Assembly: GCA_016194625.1 (NCBI GenBank)
Contig: JACQBB010000010.1
Span: 1 to 7,279 of the forward strand
Length of the DNA stretch: 7,279 nucleotides
DNA from: Elusimicrobiota bacterium
Lineage (GTDB): Bacteria; Elusimicrobiota; Elusimicrobia; UBA1565; UBA9628
Direction: 5' to 3'
The position numbers and the translations under genes were made by a program. The notes under the pieces were generated by a model, which worked only from the letters and a program-made list of their open reading frames with translations, made no database searches and had not been told where the DNA came from. Of the stretch, positions 1 through 5,022 are shown in pieces. Numbering within the stretch: position 1 is the stretch's first letter; every line of letters begins with the position of its first letter.

Positions 1-24
1 GGTCCTCCCCGGCCGGGCCGCATA

Positions 25-52
25 GGCCTTTAGGCCCAGATGTCAATGGGTC
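25..52 (+). other. Two mutually exclusive small hairpins upstream of the thioredoxin-fold gene
   Basis: GGCC at 25-28 can pair with GGCC at 33-36 across a TTTA loop. Alternatively 33-38 (GGCCCA) can pair with 47-52 (TGGGTC) with one G-T wobble and an 8-nt loop. The two stems share bases 33-36, so only one can form at a time. The stretch is less GC-rich than the surrounding genes. It could be the end of an upstream transcript, a 5' leader element or an operator region. If the putative promoter at 62-90 is right, the hairpins lie upstream of that transcript and would belong to another RNA or act as DNA sites. No known riboswitch class was recognised. Confidence 0.25.
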
Positions 53-71
53 CTGCGGTTCTGTCAAGGGG
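41..71 (+). repeat. Direct repeat TGTCAANGGG, two copies 21 bp apart
   Basis: TGTCAATGGG (41-50) and TGTCAAGGGG (62-71) match at 9 of 10 positions. Their starts are 21 bp apart, about two turns of the helix, so both copies would face the same side of the DNA. The second copy overlaps the candidate -35 element of the thioredoxin-fold gene. This geometry fits an activator or repressor binding site, but a chance match cannot be excluded from one sequence. Confidence 0.35.
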
Positions 72-90
72 GCGGGCGCGGGGGTATCCT
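62..90 (+). promoter_or_regulatory. Putative leaderless promoter of the thioredoxin-fold gene
   Basis: A -10-like TATCCT lies at 85-90 and the ATG begins at 97, leaving 6 nt between them, so transcription would start at or within a base or two of the ATG. A weak -35 candidate, TGTCAA (62-67), sits exactly 17 bp upstream. The same spacing is seen before the next gene. GGAG at 92-95 is only one base from the ATG, too close to act as a Shine-Dalgarno. Confidence 0.45.
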
Positions 91-96
91 CGGAGC

Positions 97-660
97 ATGA
101 GGAGCCCGCTCGCCGCCGCGCTGCTGGTCCTGGCGGCGCCGTGCTCCGCGCAGACCCTCTCCGGCGCCTACGGCGACCTGTCCGAGCGGATGGCGGCCTC
201 GCGCAAGGCGATGGCGGCGATGACGGACTCGGCGTCGGGCGCCGCCGCTCCGGCCTCCCCGGCGCCGGACTTCACCCTCTCGGGCCCCGCGGGCTCCCGC
301 TCGCTCGGCGAATACTACGGCAGCGTCGTGGTGCTGGAGTTCTGGGCGGGCTACGCGGCGGCGACGCGCACCGGCGCCCCCGCGCGCGCGGCGCTGGCGG
401 CGCGCTACGCGCCGAACGGGGTCGTGATGCTCGACATCGGCGTGGGGGAGACCTCCGCGGCGGGCTTCGCCGCGCTGGCCGCCCCGGCTCCCAACGAGGT
501 CGTCCTTCTCGACCCCGACTCCGCGGTGTTCCGCTTGTACGGCGGCGCGGGCGTCCCCATGGCCGTGGTGATCGGCGGCGGCGGGCTCGTGTCCGCGGTC
601 GTCCCGGGCGCCGACCCCGCGCGGGTCGAGGCCGCCGTCCGTCGGGCGCTCGGCCTGTAG
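97..660 (+). CDS. Exported thioredoxin/TlpA-fold protein lacking the CxxC active site
   Basis: A 187-residue exported protein with a thioredoxin fold of the TlpA/redoxin type, probably outside the cytoplasmic membrane. Residues 1-18 form a signal peptide (Arg2, a hydrophobic core, a likely cut after Cys-Ser-Ala). A Ser/Ala/Pro linker leads to APDFTL (56-61), the usual entry of TlpA/AhpC-like domains, and then VVVLEFWAGYAAAT (77-90). In active relatives this reads WAxWCxxC; here the two Cys positions are Ala87 and Thr90. The only Cys (16) lies in the signal peptide, so the mature protein has none. The fold's conserved Pro survives as GVP (152-154). The protein should therefore be unable to exchange disulfides and may bind a partner instead. 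The ATG at 97 is preferred over 40 because it starts the signal peptide directly and has the promoter in register. The fold is fairly sure; the role is unknown. Confidence 0.85.
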   Translation: MRSPLAAALLVLAAPCSAQTLSGAYGDLSERMAASRKAMAAMTDSASGAAAPASPAPDFTLSGPAGSRSLGEYYGSVVVLEFWAGYAAATRTGAPARAALAARYAPNGVVMLDIGVGETSAAGFAALAAPAPNEVVLLDPDSAVFRLYGGAGVPMAVVIGGGGLVSAVVPGADPARVEAAVRRALGL

Positions 661-662
661 AG

Positions 663-675
663 GCGCCGATGGCGC
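663..675 (+). other. Short hairpin just after the thioredoxin-fold gene
   Basis: GCGCC (663-667) and GGCGC (671-675) form a perfect 5-bp stem with a GAT loop, two bases after the stop codon. It is followed by GGGTAAAAAG rather than a T-run, so it does not look like a standard intrinsic terminator on the plus strand. It may weakly punctuate or stabilise the mRNA end. Confidence 0.2.
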
Positions 676-699
676 GGGTAAAAAGTCGGTTGCGGGGCC

Positions 700-728
700 T
701 TGCGCCGACGCTCCCTCCTCTTTATACT
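700..728 (+). promoter_or_regulatory. Putative leaderless promoter of the tandem SLT gene
   Basis: TATACT at 723-728 is a good -10 hexamer and stands out in this GC-rich DNA. TTGCGC at 700-705 is a -35 candidate with a 17-bp spacer. Only 6 nt (729-734) separate the hexamer from the ATG at 735, the same as in front of the previous gene. No purine-rich Shine-Dalgarno precedes the ATG. This is the strongest of the three promoters of this kind in the window. Confidence 0.6.
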
Positions 729-734
729 TCGGGC

Positions 735-2393
735 ATGGCCCCCTCGCCGCGGTCGGTCCTCGCGGTCCTGGCCGTCGCGCTGTGCGCGGCGTCCGCGCGC
801 GCCGCCGTGCCGGCCGCCGCGGACGCGAAGACCGAGTACCGCGTCTATCTGCTCGCCCGCGAGGCGAAGACGCCTTCCTCGACCCCCGACCGCGCGGACC
901 CGATCTGGGGCTTGGTCGCCGACCTCCGCCGGGAGATCGAGCGGCTCGGCGCGAAGGTCGAGAAGACGGGCACCTTCAACACCCCGACGCCAGAGGGCGG
1001 CGAGCGCGCCAACGAGGTCACCGTCCTCAGCGCGTCCTGGACGAAGGAGGAGCTGGAGCGGGCCCGCGCGCTCGGCCGCGGCGCGGACCACTCGGTCGCC
1101 GACGACTACTCGGCGGCGGCGATGCGTCTCGGCGTGACGCTGAAGGCCCTGCCCGACGACCCGGCCGAGCTGGCGCGGCGCCTGAAAGCCCAGCCGGCGC
1201 CCGCGCGCGCCCCGGCCGCCGTCCCTCCGGCGCCGACGGCCCCGGGCGCGCTCCAGTTCGACGCGTTCGTCGAGAAGGAGGCGGCGCGCACCGGCGTGGA
1301 CCCCGAGGTCCTGCGCGGCCTGATCTTCGCGGCGCAGGGCTACTCCGGCGGCTTCGCGCGCACGACGGGCCTGCACGGCCCGATGGGGCTGAGCATGGCG
1401 ACCGCGCGCGACCTCGGCCTGGACCGGCGCGGCGTCGAGGACCCCGCCGCGAACATCGCGGCCGGCGCGGACTATTACAAGAAGCTGCTCGCGATGTTCG
1501 GCGGCGACAAGAGCCGCGCGGTCGCCGCGTTCTATTGCGGCTCCGGCGCGGTCCGCCAGAGCCGCGGCATCCCGCCGGACTGCTCGGGCTTCGTGTCCCA
1601 GTTCTACCTGTCGTACCAGAACGGCGCGGCGTGGGCGATCGACCGCAACGCGCCGCGCCGGCGCCGCCCGGCGTCCGTTCAAGAGCCGGTGTCGCGGCCC
1701 GCGGCGGTCGGCCGCGCCGCGCGCGAGGACGCGACGGCCGCCGTGCGCGGCGACACGCCGCCGAACCGCGAGTGGACCTCGAAGCGGATGCCCGACTCGC
1801 TGATCGCGAAGGTGCTCGCCGCCGCCTCCCGGAACCCGTTCGACCCGTCGGTGAAGCTGGACGCGAGCATCTTCATGGGCCTGGTCTGGGCCGAGGGCGG
1901 CTACTCGTCCGAGAACAAGCATCCGAACGCGTGGGGCGCCGTCGGGCCCGCGCAGGTCACCTACTCCGGCGCGGCGCCGCACTGCATGGAGACGAACGCC
2001 AAGGGCAAGAAGGTGTACGACTGGAAGGGCATCTCCGACTGGAGCGGGCGCAAGAACGTGGACTTCGGCGCGAAGGTCTACTACGACCGCATCCAGTGGA
2101 CCGCGACGAAGGACCCGATCATCGGCCTGGCGCTGTACAACACCCAGCAGAAGCACTGGCAGCGCATCATCTCCCGCAACCAGGTCCCGCCGTTCCCGGA
2201 GACGGTCTCCTACGTGATGCGCGCGGCGCACGTCGCCTGCTCGCGCACCGGCGTCCAGCTGCTGACCCCCGAGCACTTCGAGGGCGGGACGGCCCAGCGC
2301 CTGGCGCGCGCGGCCGAGCGCCAGCTCGAGCGCGACGAGTTCCCGTACGAGAAGATCGACGTGGACCCGGCGTGCACCGTGTTCCGCCGCTAA
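735..2393 (+). CDS. Exported protein with tandem lytic-transglycosylase-like (SLT) domains, the first catalytically degenerate
   Basis: A 552-residue exported protein, probably acting on or binding peptidoglycan. Residues 1-23 are a signal peptide with an Ala-Arg-Ala cleavage site. Residues 35-150 form a region I do not recognise, followed by a Pro/Ala linker (153-171). SLT-like domain 1 (about 174-280) keeps the fold signature (GPMGLSMATARDLGL at 215-229, DPAANIAAGADYY, AFYCGSGAV at 265-273), but the catalytic Glu of the LIxxES motif is Ala200. A basic, disordered-looking linker (304-345) leads to SLT-like domain 2 (about 355-500). That domain has GLVWAEGGY with Glu387 at the catalytic position, GAVGPAQVT (401-409), LALYNTQQ (465-472) and a terminal FPETVSYV stretch. 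SLT enzymes cleave the glycan between MurNAc and GlcNAc; here only domain 2 could do so. The mature part has five Cys (268, 283, 417, 502, 547). The ATG at 735 starts the signal peptide and fits the promoter; longer upstream reading is Arg-rich shadow sequence. Confidence 0.85.
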   Translation: MAPSPRSVLAVLAVALCAASARAAVPAAADAKTEYRVYLLAREAKTPSSTPDRADPIWGLVADLRREIERLGAKVEKTGTFNTPTPEGGERANEVTVLSASWTKEELERARALGRGADHSVADDYSAAAMRLGVTLKALPDDPAELARRLKAQPAPARAPAAVPPAPTAPGALQFDAFVEKEAARTGVDPEVLRGLIFAAQGYSGGFARTTGLHGPMGLSMATARDLGLDRRGVEDPAANIAAGADYYKKLLAMFGGDKSRAVAAFYCGSGAVRQSRGIPPDCSGFVSQFYLSYQNGAAWAIDRNAPRRRRPASVQEPVSRPAAVGRAAREDATAAVRGDTPPNREWTSKRMPDSLIAKVLAAASRNPFDPSVKLDASIFMGLVWAEGGYSSENKHPNAWGAVGPAQVTYSGAAPHCMETNAKGKKVYDWKGISDWSGRKNVDFGAKVYYDRIQWTATKDPIIGLALYNTQQKHWQRIISRNQVPPFPETVSYVMRAAHVACSRTGVQLLTPEHFEGGTAQRLARAAERQLERDEFPYEKIDVDPACTVFRR

Positions 2394-2399
2394 GCGGCG
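2385..2399. terminator. Hairpin at the convergent gene ends, both stop codons at the loop
   Basis: CGCCGC (2385-2390), TAA, GCGGCG (2394-2399) is a perfect 6-bp stem with a 3-nt loop. The plus-strand stop TAA (2391-2393) fills the loop; the minus-strand stop TAG (2392-2390) overlaps it. Its position between converging genes suggests bidirectional transcription stop or 3'-end protection. There is no T-run on either side, so it is not a textbook intrinsic terminator. Confidence 0.3.
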
Positions 2400-2953
2400 T
2401 CGAGCGAGCGCCAGAGGTACCAGCTGGCGACGGTCCGGTACGGGGCCCACAGGCGCGCGTGGCGGTCGACCGCCGAGGGCGGGGGGAGCCGCCCGCTGCG
2501 CCGGTACAGCAGGCCGAACGCTTTTCTGATGCCGAAGTCCGCGCTCGGCATGACGTCGGGGCGGCCCAGGCGGAAGATCAGGAACATCTGCGCGGTCCAC
2601 ACGCCGATCCCGCGCACCTCGACGAGCCTCTCGACGATCTCGGCGTCGGGGAGCCTCTCGAGCTCGCGGCGCGGCGGCACCGCGCCGGTGCGGCACTTCT
2701 CGGCCAGGTCGCGCAGGGCCAGCACCTTGCTCCCGGACAGGCCGGCGCCGCGCAGGCGCGCGTCGCTCGCGCGCAGCACCGCCTCGGGCGTGGGGCGGCC
2801 GCCGAACAGCGCGACGACGCGGCCGTGGATGGTCCGCGCGACCTTGGTGGCGAGCTGCTGGTGGACGATGGACTCGACGAGCGCCTCGAACGCGTCCTCC
2901 GGGGCGCGCGTCAGGCGGCAGGGGCCGACGCGTTCGATGACGCGTCCCAGCAC
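2390..2953 (-). CDS. DNA-3-methyladenine glycosylase II (AlkA-type, HhH-GPD family); start uncertain
   Basis: A base-excision repair glycosylase that removes alkylated purines, acting on the chromosome. From the GTG at 2953 it has 187 residues. Motifs in order are IVHQQLATKVA (29-39, the QQxxxKxA helix typical of AlkA), the helix-hairpin-helix LVEVRGIGVWTAQ (110-122), and DVMPSADFGIRKAF (133-146), in which Asp139 is the expected catalytic aspartate. No C-terminal Fe-S cysteine cluster is present, which argues against the Nth/MutY branches. The in-frame sequence upstream of the GTG (ARTAVRRLKAADPV) looks like the family's normal N-terminal helix, so the real protein is probably longer by about 6-20 residues. 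However, no ATG, GTG or TTG exists there: a CTG at 2971 and an ACG at 3013 are the candidates. It follows the CoA-transferase gene closely or with overlap, and its stop overlaps that of the SLT gene by 4 nt. Confidence 0.88.
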   Translation of the reverse strand: MLGRVIERVGPCRLTRAPEDAFEALVESIVHQQLATKVARTIHGRVVALFGGRPTPEAVLRASDARLRGAGLSGSKVLALRDLAEKCRTGAVPPRRELERLPDAEIVERLVEVRGIGVWTAQMFLIFRLGRPDVMPSADFGIRKAFGLLYRRSGRLPPPSAVDRHARLWAPYRTVASWYLWRSLDAA

Positions 2954-3002
2954 GGGGTCGGCGGCCTTCAGGCGCCGGACCGCCGTCCGCGCGTAGTCGA
3001 GC

Positions 3003-3908
3003 TCAGTAGCCGTAGTCGACGCCCGCGCAGACGCGGGGCTTGGCCTTGAGGCGCTCCGCCAAGCCCGGGTTCTTGCGCATGTACTCGGCGCGGTCCTTCA
3101 CGCCGTACACGAACTCGTCGAGGTACTTCTGGAAGCTGGCCGCGTCGCGCGCGATCTTGTCCCAGGCGACGTAGAAGTCGTTGTCGCGGTCGTAGTAGCC
3201 CTGCGCGTAGGACGGATGCGCGCCCCACGGCTCGACGACGACGGCGTCCACCTGCAGGCCCGGGATCAGGGTGCGGTTGGGGTCGGAGCGGATGACGGAC
3301 TCGTCGACCAGCTCCTCGACGACGACGATCACGCGCTTGGAGGCGAACGCGGCCTCCTTCTGCACGCCCATCAGGCCCCAGACCTGCGCGTTGCCGTTCT
3401 TGTCGGCGCGCTGGGCGTGGACGATGGTCACGTCGGGGCGCAGCGCGGGCACGGTCGCGAGCGTCTCGCCGGTGTAGGGGCAGTCCACGGTCTTGATGCG
3501 CGGGTTGGCCTTCGGGATGTCGGTGTCCTGGTAGTTGCGCAGCGGCCAGAACGGCAGGTTGGCCGCTCCCGCCGACAGGCGCGCGACCATCCCGAAGTGC
3601 GAGTACTCCTCGATCTCGAGCGTCGGGGGCTTGGCCTCGACGGCGCGGCGGAACGCGTGCAGCGAGCCGACGCCCGGGTTGCCCGCCCACGAGAACACCA
3701 GCTTCTTGGCCACGCCCGCCTGGATCATCTGGTCGTACACCAGGTCCGGCGTCAGGCGCGCGAGCGTCAGGTCCTTCTTCTTCTGGCGGATGATCTCGTG
3801 TCCCGCCGCGAAGCAGATCAGGTGCGTGAAGCCCTCGATGACGACCGTGTCGCCGTCGCGGACCAGGGAGGCGACGGCCTCCTTCATGCTGAGGACCTTG
3901 TTCTTCAT
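3003..3908 (-). CDS. CoA-transferase alpha-type subunit (glutaconate/3-oxoacid CoA-transferase subunit A family)
   Basis: A 301-residue cytoplasmic protein of CoA-transferase family I, alpha subunit. These enzymes move CoA between acyl-CoA and a free carboxylic acid. The sequence begins with SMKEAV and VRDGDTVVIEGFTH. It continues with FAAGHEIIRQKKKDLTLARL, PDVTIVHAQRADKNGNAQVWG, RVIVVVEELVDESVIRSDPN and a GAHPSYAQGYYDRDNDF segment near the C-terminus, all of which I associate with the GctA-like branch. In two-subunit members the catalytic Glu lies in the beta subunit, which is not found here: the next gene is a DNA glycosylase and the preceding one a membrane protein. The partner may be elsewhere, or the protein may work differently. 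The ATG at 3908 is chosen over ATG 3917 and GTG 3944 because these overlap the putative promoter. The acyl substrate cannot be told from sequence. Confidence 0.85.
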   Translation of the reverse strand: MKNKVLSMKEAVASLVRDGDTVVIEGFTHLICFAAGHEIIRQKKKDLTLARLTPDLVYDQMIQAGVAKKLVFSWAGNPGVGSLHAFRRAVEAKPPTLEIEEYSHFGMVARLSAGAANLPFWPLRNYQDTDIPKANPRIKTVDCPYTGETLATVPALRPDVTIVHAQRADKNGNAQVWGLMGVQKEAAFASKRVIVVVEELVDESVIRSDPNRTLIPGLQVDAVVVEPWGAHPSYAQGYYDRDNDFYVAWDKIARDAASFQKYLDEFVYGVKDRAEYMRKNPGLAERLKAKPRVCAGVDYGY

Positions 3909-3915
3909 AGGCGGC

Positions 3916-3944
3916 ATTCTAGCGAATCGGCGGGCGCTCGTCAC
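3916..3944 (-). promoter_or_regulatory. Putative leaderless promoter of the CoA-transferase gene
   Basis: On the minus strand GTGACG (3944-3939, 4 of 6 matches to TTGACA), a 17-bp spacer and TAGAAT (3921-3916, 5 of 6 matches to TATAAT) precede the ATG at 3908 by 7 nt. The bases GCCGCCT between them offer no Shine-Dalgarno. The first three bases of TAGAAT are also the stop codon of the upstream HTTM-like gene, so the promoter sits inside the end of that gene. Confidence 0.5.
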
Positions 3945-4707
3945 GGCCCAGGAACAGGACCGCGCAGCCCAGCATCGCGGCGCCGAACGCCCAGATGCCC
4001 GGCATGAGCAGCGCCAGTCCCGCGTGCAAGACGGCCACGCCGGCGACGCCCCAGCGCGGGCGCAGGATCAGGACGAACGGGAGCGCGGCCTCGGCGAGCA
4101 CGACGGCGCCCGCCAGCGCGGCGGAGCGCCCGGGGGCCGCGGCCGCCCACGCGCCCAGGGCCGCCGTCGGCCCCAGCCCGCTCATCCCGCGCGCGCTCAG
4201 CTGCGCGAACAGGGCGAGAAGCGGCTCTCCGTTCCCGAAGCCGTCGCGCGCTTTATAAAGGACGGAGGCCGCGTAGACGAGCAGCAGCTGGGCTTGGACA
4301 AGGGCGAGGACGGGACGAGGCGCCGCTTCGAAGTCCGCGTCCGCCGGCTCCGGCGGGTCCAGCGCGAGCGCCAGGAAGGTCAGCGTCAGCAGCATCTTCT
4401 GGTTGAACCAGCACTGCGTCAGCGAGACGCATAGAAGCGCCGCCCCCAGGCGCACCGCCGCGCGGCGCGCGACGCCGGCGGCGACCGCGGCCCCGCACGC
4501 GATCTGCAGCGCCCACAGCGCGGCGGCCGCCGCGGGCGGCAGGAGCGGGAGCGCGGCGAGATGGCGCAGCCAGAGGTCGCCCGCCTGGCCGCTCAGGTGC
4601 CCGGCCGCCAGTTCTTGGAGCGCCAGCCCCGCGAGCGCGGCGCCGAGCAGCGCGTAGCTCCAGCGCACGGCGCGCGCGGAGCAGGGGCGGTCGAAGAGGC
4701 CCGTCAT
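3919..4707 (-). CDS. HTTM-like polytopic membrane protein (vitamin K-dependent gamma-carboxylase-related)
   Basis: A 262-residue integral membrane protein with about six to eight hydrophobic segments (near 15-31, 50-78, 87-118, 134-150, 180-191, 196-215, 218-236 and 238-254). The segment QAQLLLVYAASVLYKARDGFGNGEPL (138-163) matches the hallmark YxxSxLYKxxxxxxxxG region of HTTM-domain proteins. The earlier NQKMLLTLTFLALALDPPEP (102-121) resembles the family's NHxxL helix followed by a loop. HTTM proteins include relatives of vitamin K-dependent gamma-glutamyl carboxylase, but most bacterial members have no known activity, and I do not infer carboxylation here. The ATG overlaps the stop of the small upstream gene as ATGA, so translation is probably coupled and the two products may form a complex. 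An in-frame TTG at 4965 gives an Arg-rich extension that is a shadow. An AT-rich palindrome lies inside the gene at 4251-4260. Confidence 0.75.
   Translation of the reverse strand: MTGLFDRPCSARAVRWSYALLGAALAGLALQELAAGHLSGQAGDLWLRHLAALPLLPPAAAAALWALQIACGAAVAAGVARRAAVRLGAALLCVSLTQCWFNQKMLLTLTFLALALDPPEPADADFEAAPRPVLALVQAQLLLVYAASVLYKARDGFGNGEPLLALFAQLSARGMSGLGPTAALGAWAAAAPGRSAALAGAVVLAEAALPFVLILRPRWGVAGVAVLHAGLALLMPGIWAFGAAMLGCAVLFLGRDERPPIR
4251..4260. repeat. AT-rich perfect palindrome CTTTATAAAG inside the HTTM-like gene
   Basis: CTTTATAAAG is a perfect 10-bp palindrome in strongly GC-rich DNA. On the minus strand it encodes Leu-Tyr-Lys (CTT TAT AAA) of the conserved LYK motif, using three successive codons that are rare in these genes. 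It could be a binding site or a -10-like element, or simply relaxed codon choice. Confidence 0.3.
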
Positions 4708-4946
4708 CGCGGGCACGCGTCCTCGCGCGTCCCGTCCGCGCGCCACTCCAGGCTCCACGGCGCCCGCGCGGGCCGCGTGCGGCAGACGAACGCCGCGACC
4801 GCGCGCGCCGTCTCCCGGTCGGGGACGTACAGGTCGCGCGGAACGAAGCGGGCGAGGTCCTCGCTCGCGCCCGTCGCGTCGACGAGGGCCGCCTCGACGC
4901 GCTCCATCCGGGCGAACATCCTCCATCCCGGCAAGGCGGGGAACAC
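4704..4946 (-). CDS. Small protein of unknown function, probably membrane-anchored, coupled to the HTTM-like gene; start uncertain
   Basis: I do not recognise this protein. From the only canonical start (GTG 4946) it has 80 residues, mostly soluble and charged (MERVEAALVDATG, DLARFVPRDLYVPDRE), with two Cys near the C-terminus. In frame upstream of the GTG lie about 24 open codons reading KSRLPAVCAALFALEVAWAAAG and onward. This is a basic stretch followed by a long hydrophobic helix, exactly what a signal anchor should look like. No ATG, GTG or TTG precedes that helix; a CTG at 5006 or an ACG at 5018 would give a product of 100 or 104 residues. The gene lies between the aminotransferase stop (5023) and the HTTM-like gene, which it overlaps by ATGA. 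That tight coupling suggests a bitopic partner of the HTTM-like protein with its soluble part outside the cytoplasm, but this is inference. Confidence 0.6.
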   Translation of the reverse strand: MFPALPGWRMFARMERVEAALVDATGASEDLARFVPRDLYVPDRETARAVAAFVCRTRPARAPWSLEWRADGTREDACPR

Positions 4947-5022
4947 GAGTCCCGCCGCCGCCCAAGCGACCTCCAGGGCGAACAGCGCGGCGCAGACGGC
5001 GGGCAGGCGGGACTTCGTCGTC

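Noticed and set aside
119..150. Lipoprotein signal (Cys16) in the thioredoxin-fold protein
   Set aside because: The sequence before the Cys is LAAP; Pro at the -1 position does not fit a lipobox, while Cys-Ser-Ala is a good signal peptidase I site.
141..734. In-frame extension of the SLT gene upstream to 141
   Set aside because: It is Arg-rich, overlaps the thioredoxin-fold gene in another frame, and would bury a clear signal peptide that starts at 735 next to a promoter.
405..2696. Long minus-strand open frame of 763 codons opposite the SLT gene
   Set aside because: The translation is Arg/Ala/Gly-rich with no recognisable motif. It is antisense to a gene with a signal peptide and SLT motifs, and is typical of GC-rich shadow frames.
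782..3049. Long plus-strand open frame of 755 codons overlapping the SLT gene and the glycosylase
   Set aside because: Low-complexity Arg-rich translation crossing two real genes on opposite strands; a shadow frame.
3909..3944. GTG 3944 or ATG 3917 as the CoA-transferase start
   Set aside because: Both overlap the putative -35 or -10 element and add residues (TSARRFARMPP) outside the family's usual N-terminus; ATG 3908 fits the family and the promoter spacing.
4708..4965. TTG start at 4965 for the HTTM-like gene, with GGAGG at 4974-4970 four bases upstream
   Set aside because: Despite the good Shine-Dalgarno-like site, the added residues are Arg/Gly/Pro-rich and lie over the small gene in another frame. 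The ATG at 4707 begins a normal membrane protein N-terminus and overlaps the previous stop as ATGA.
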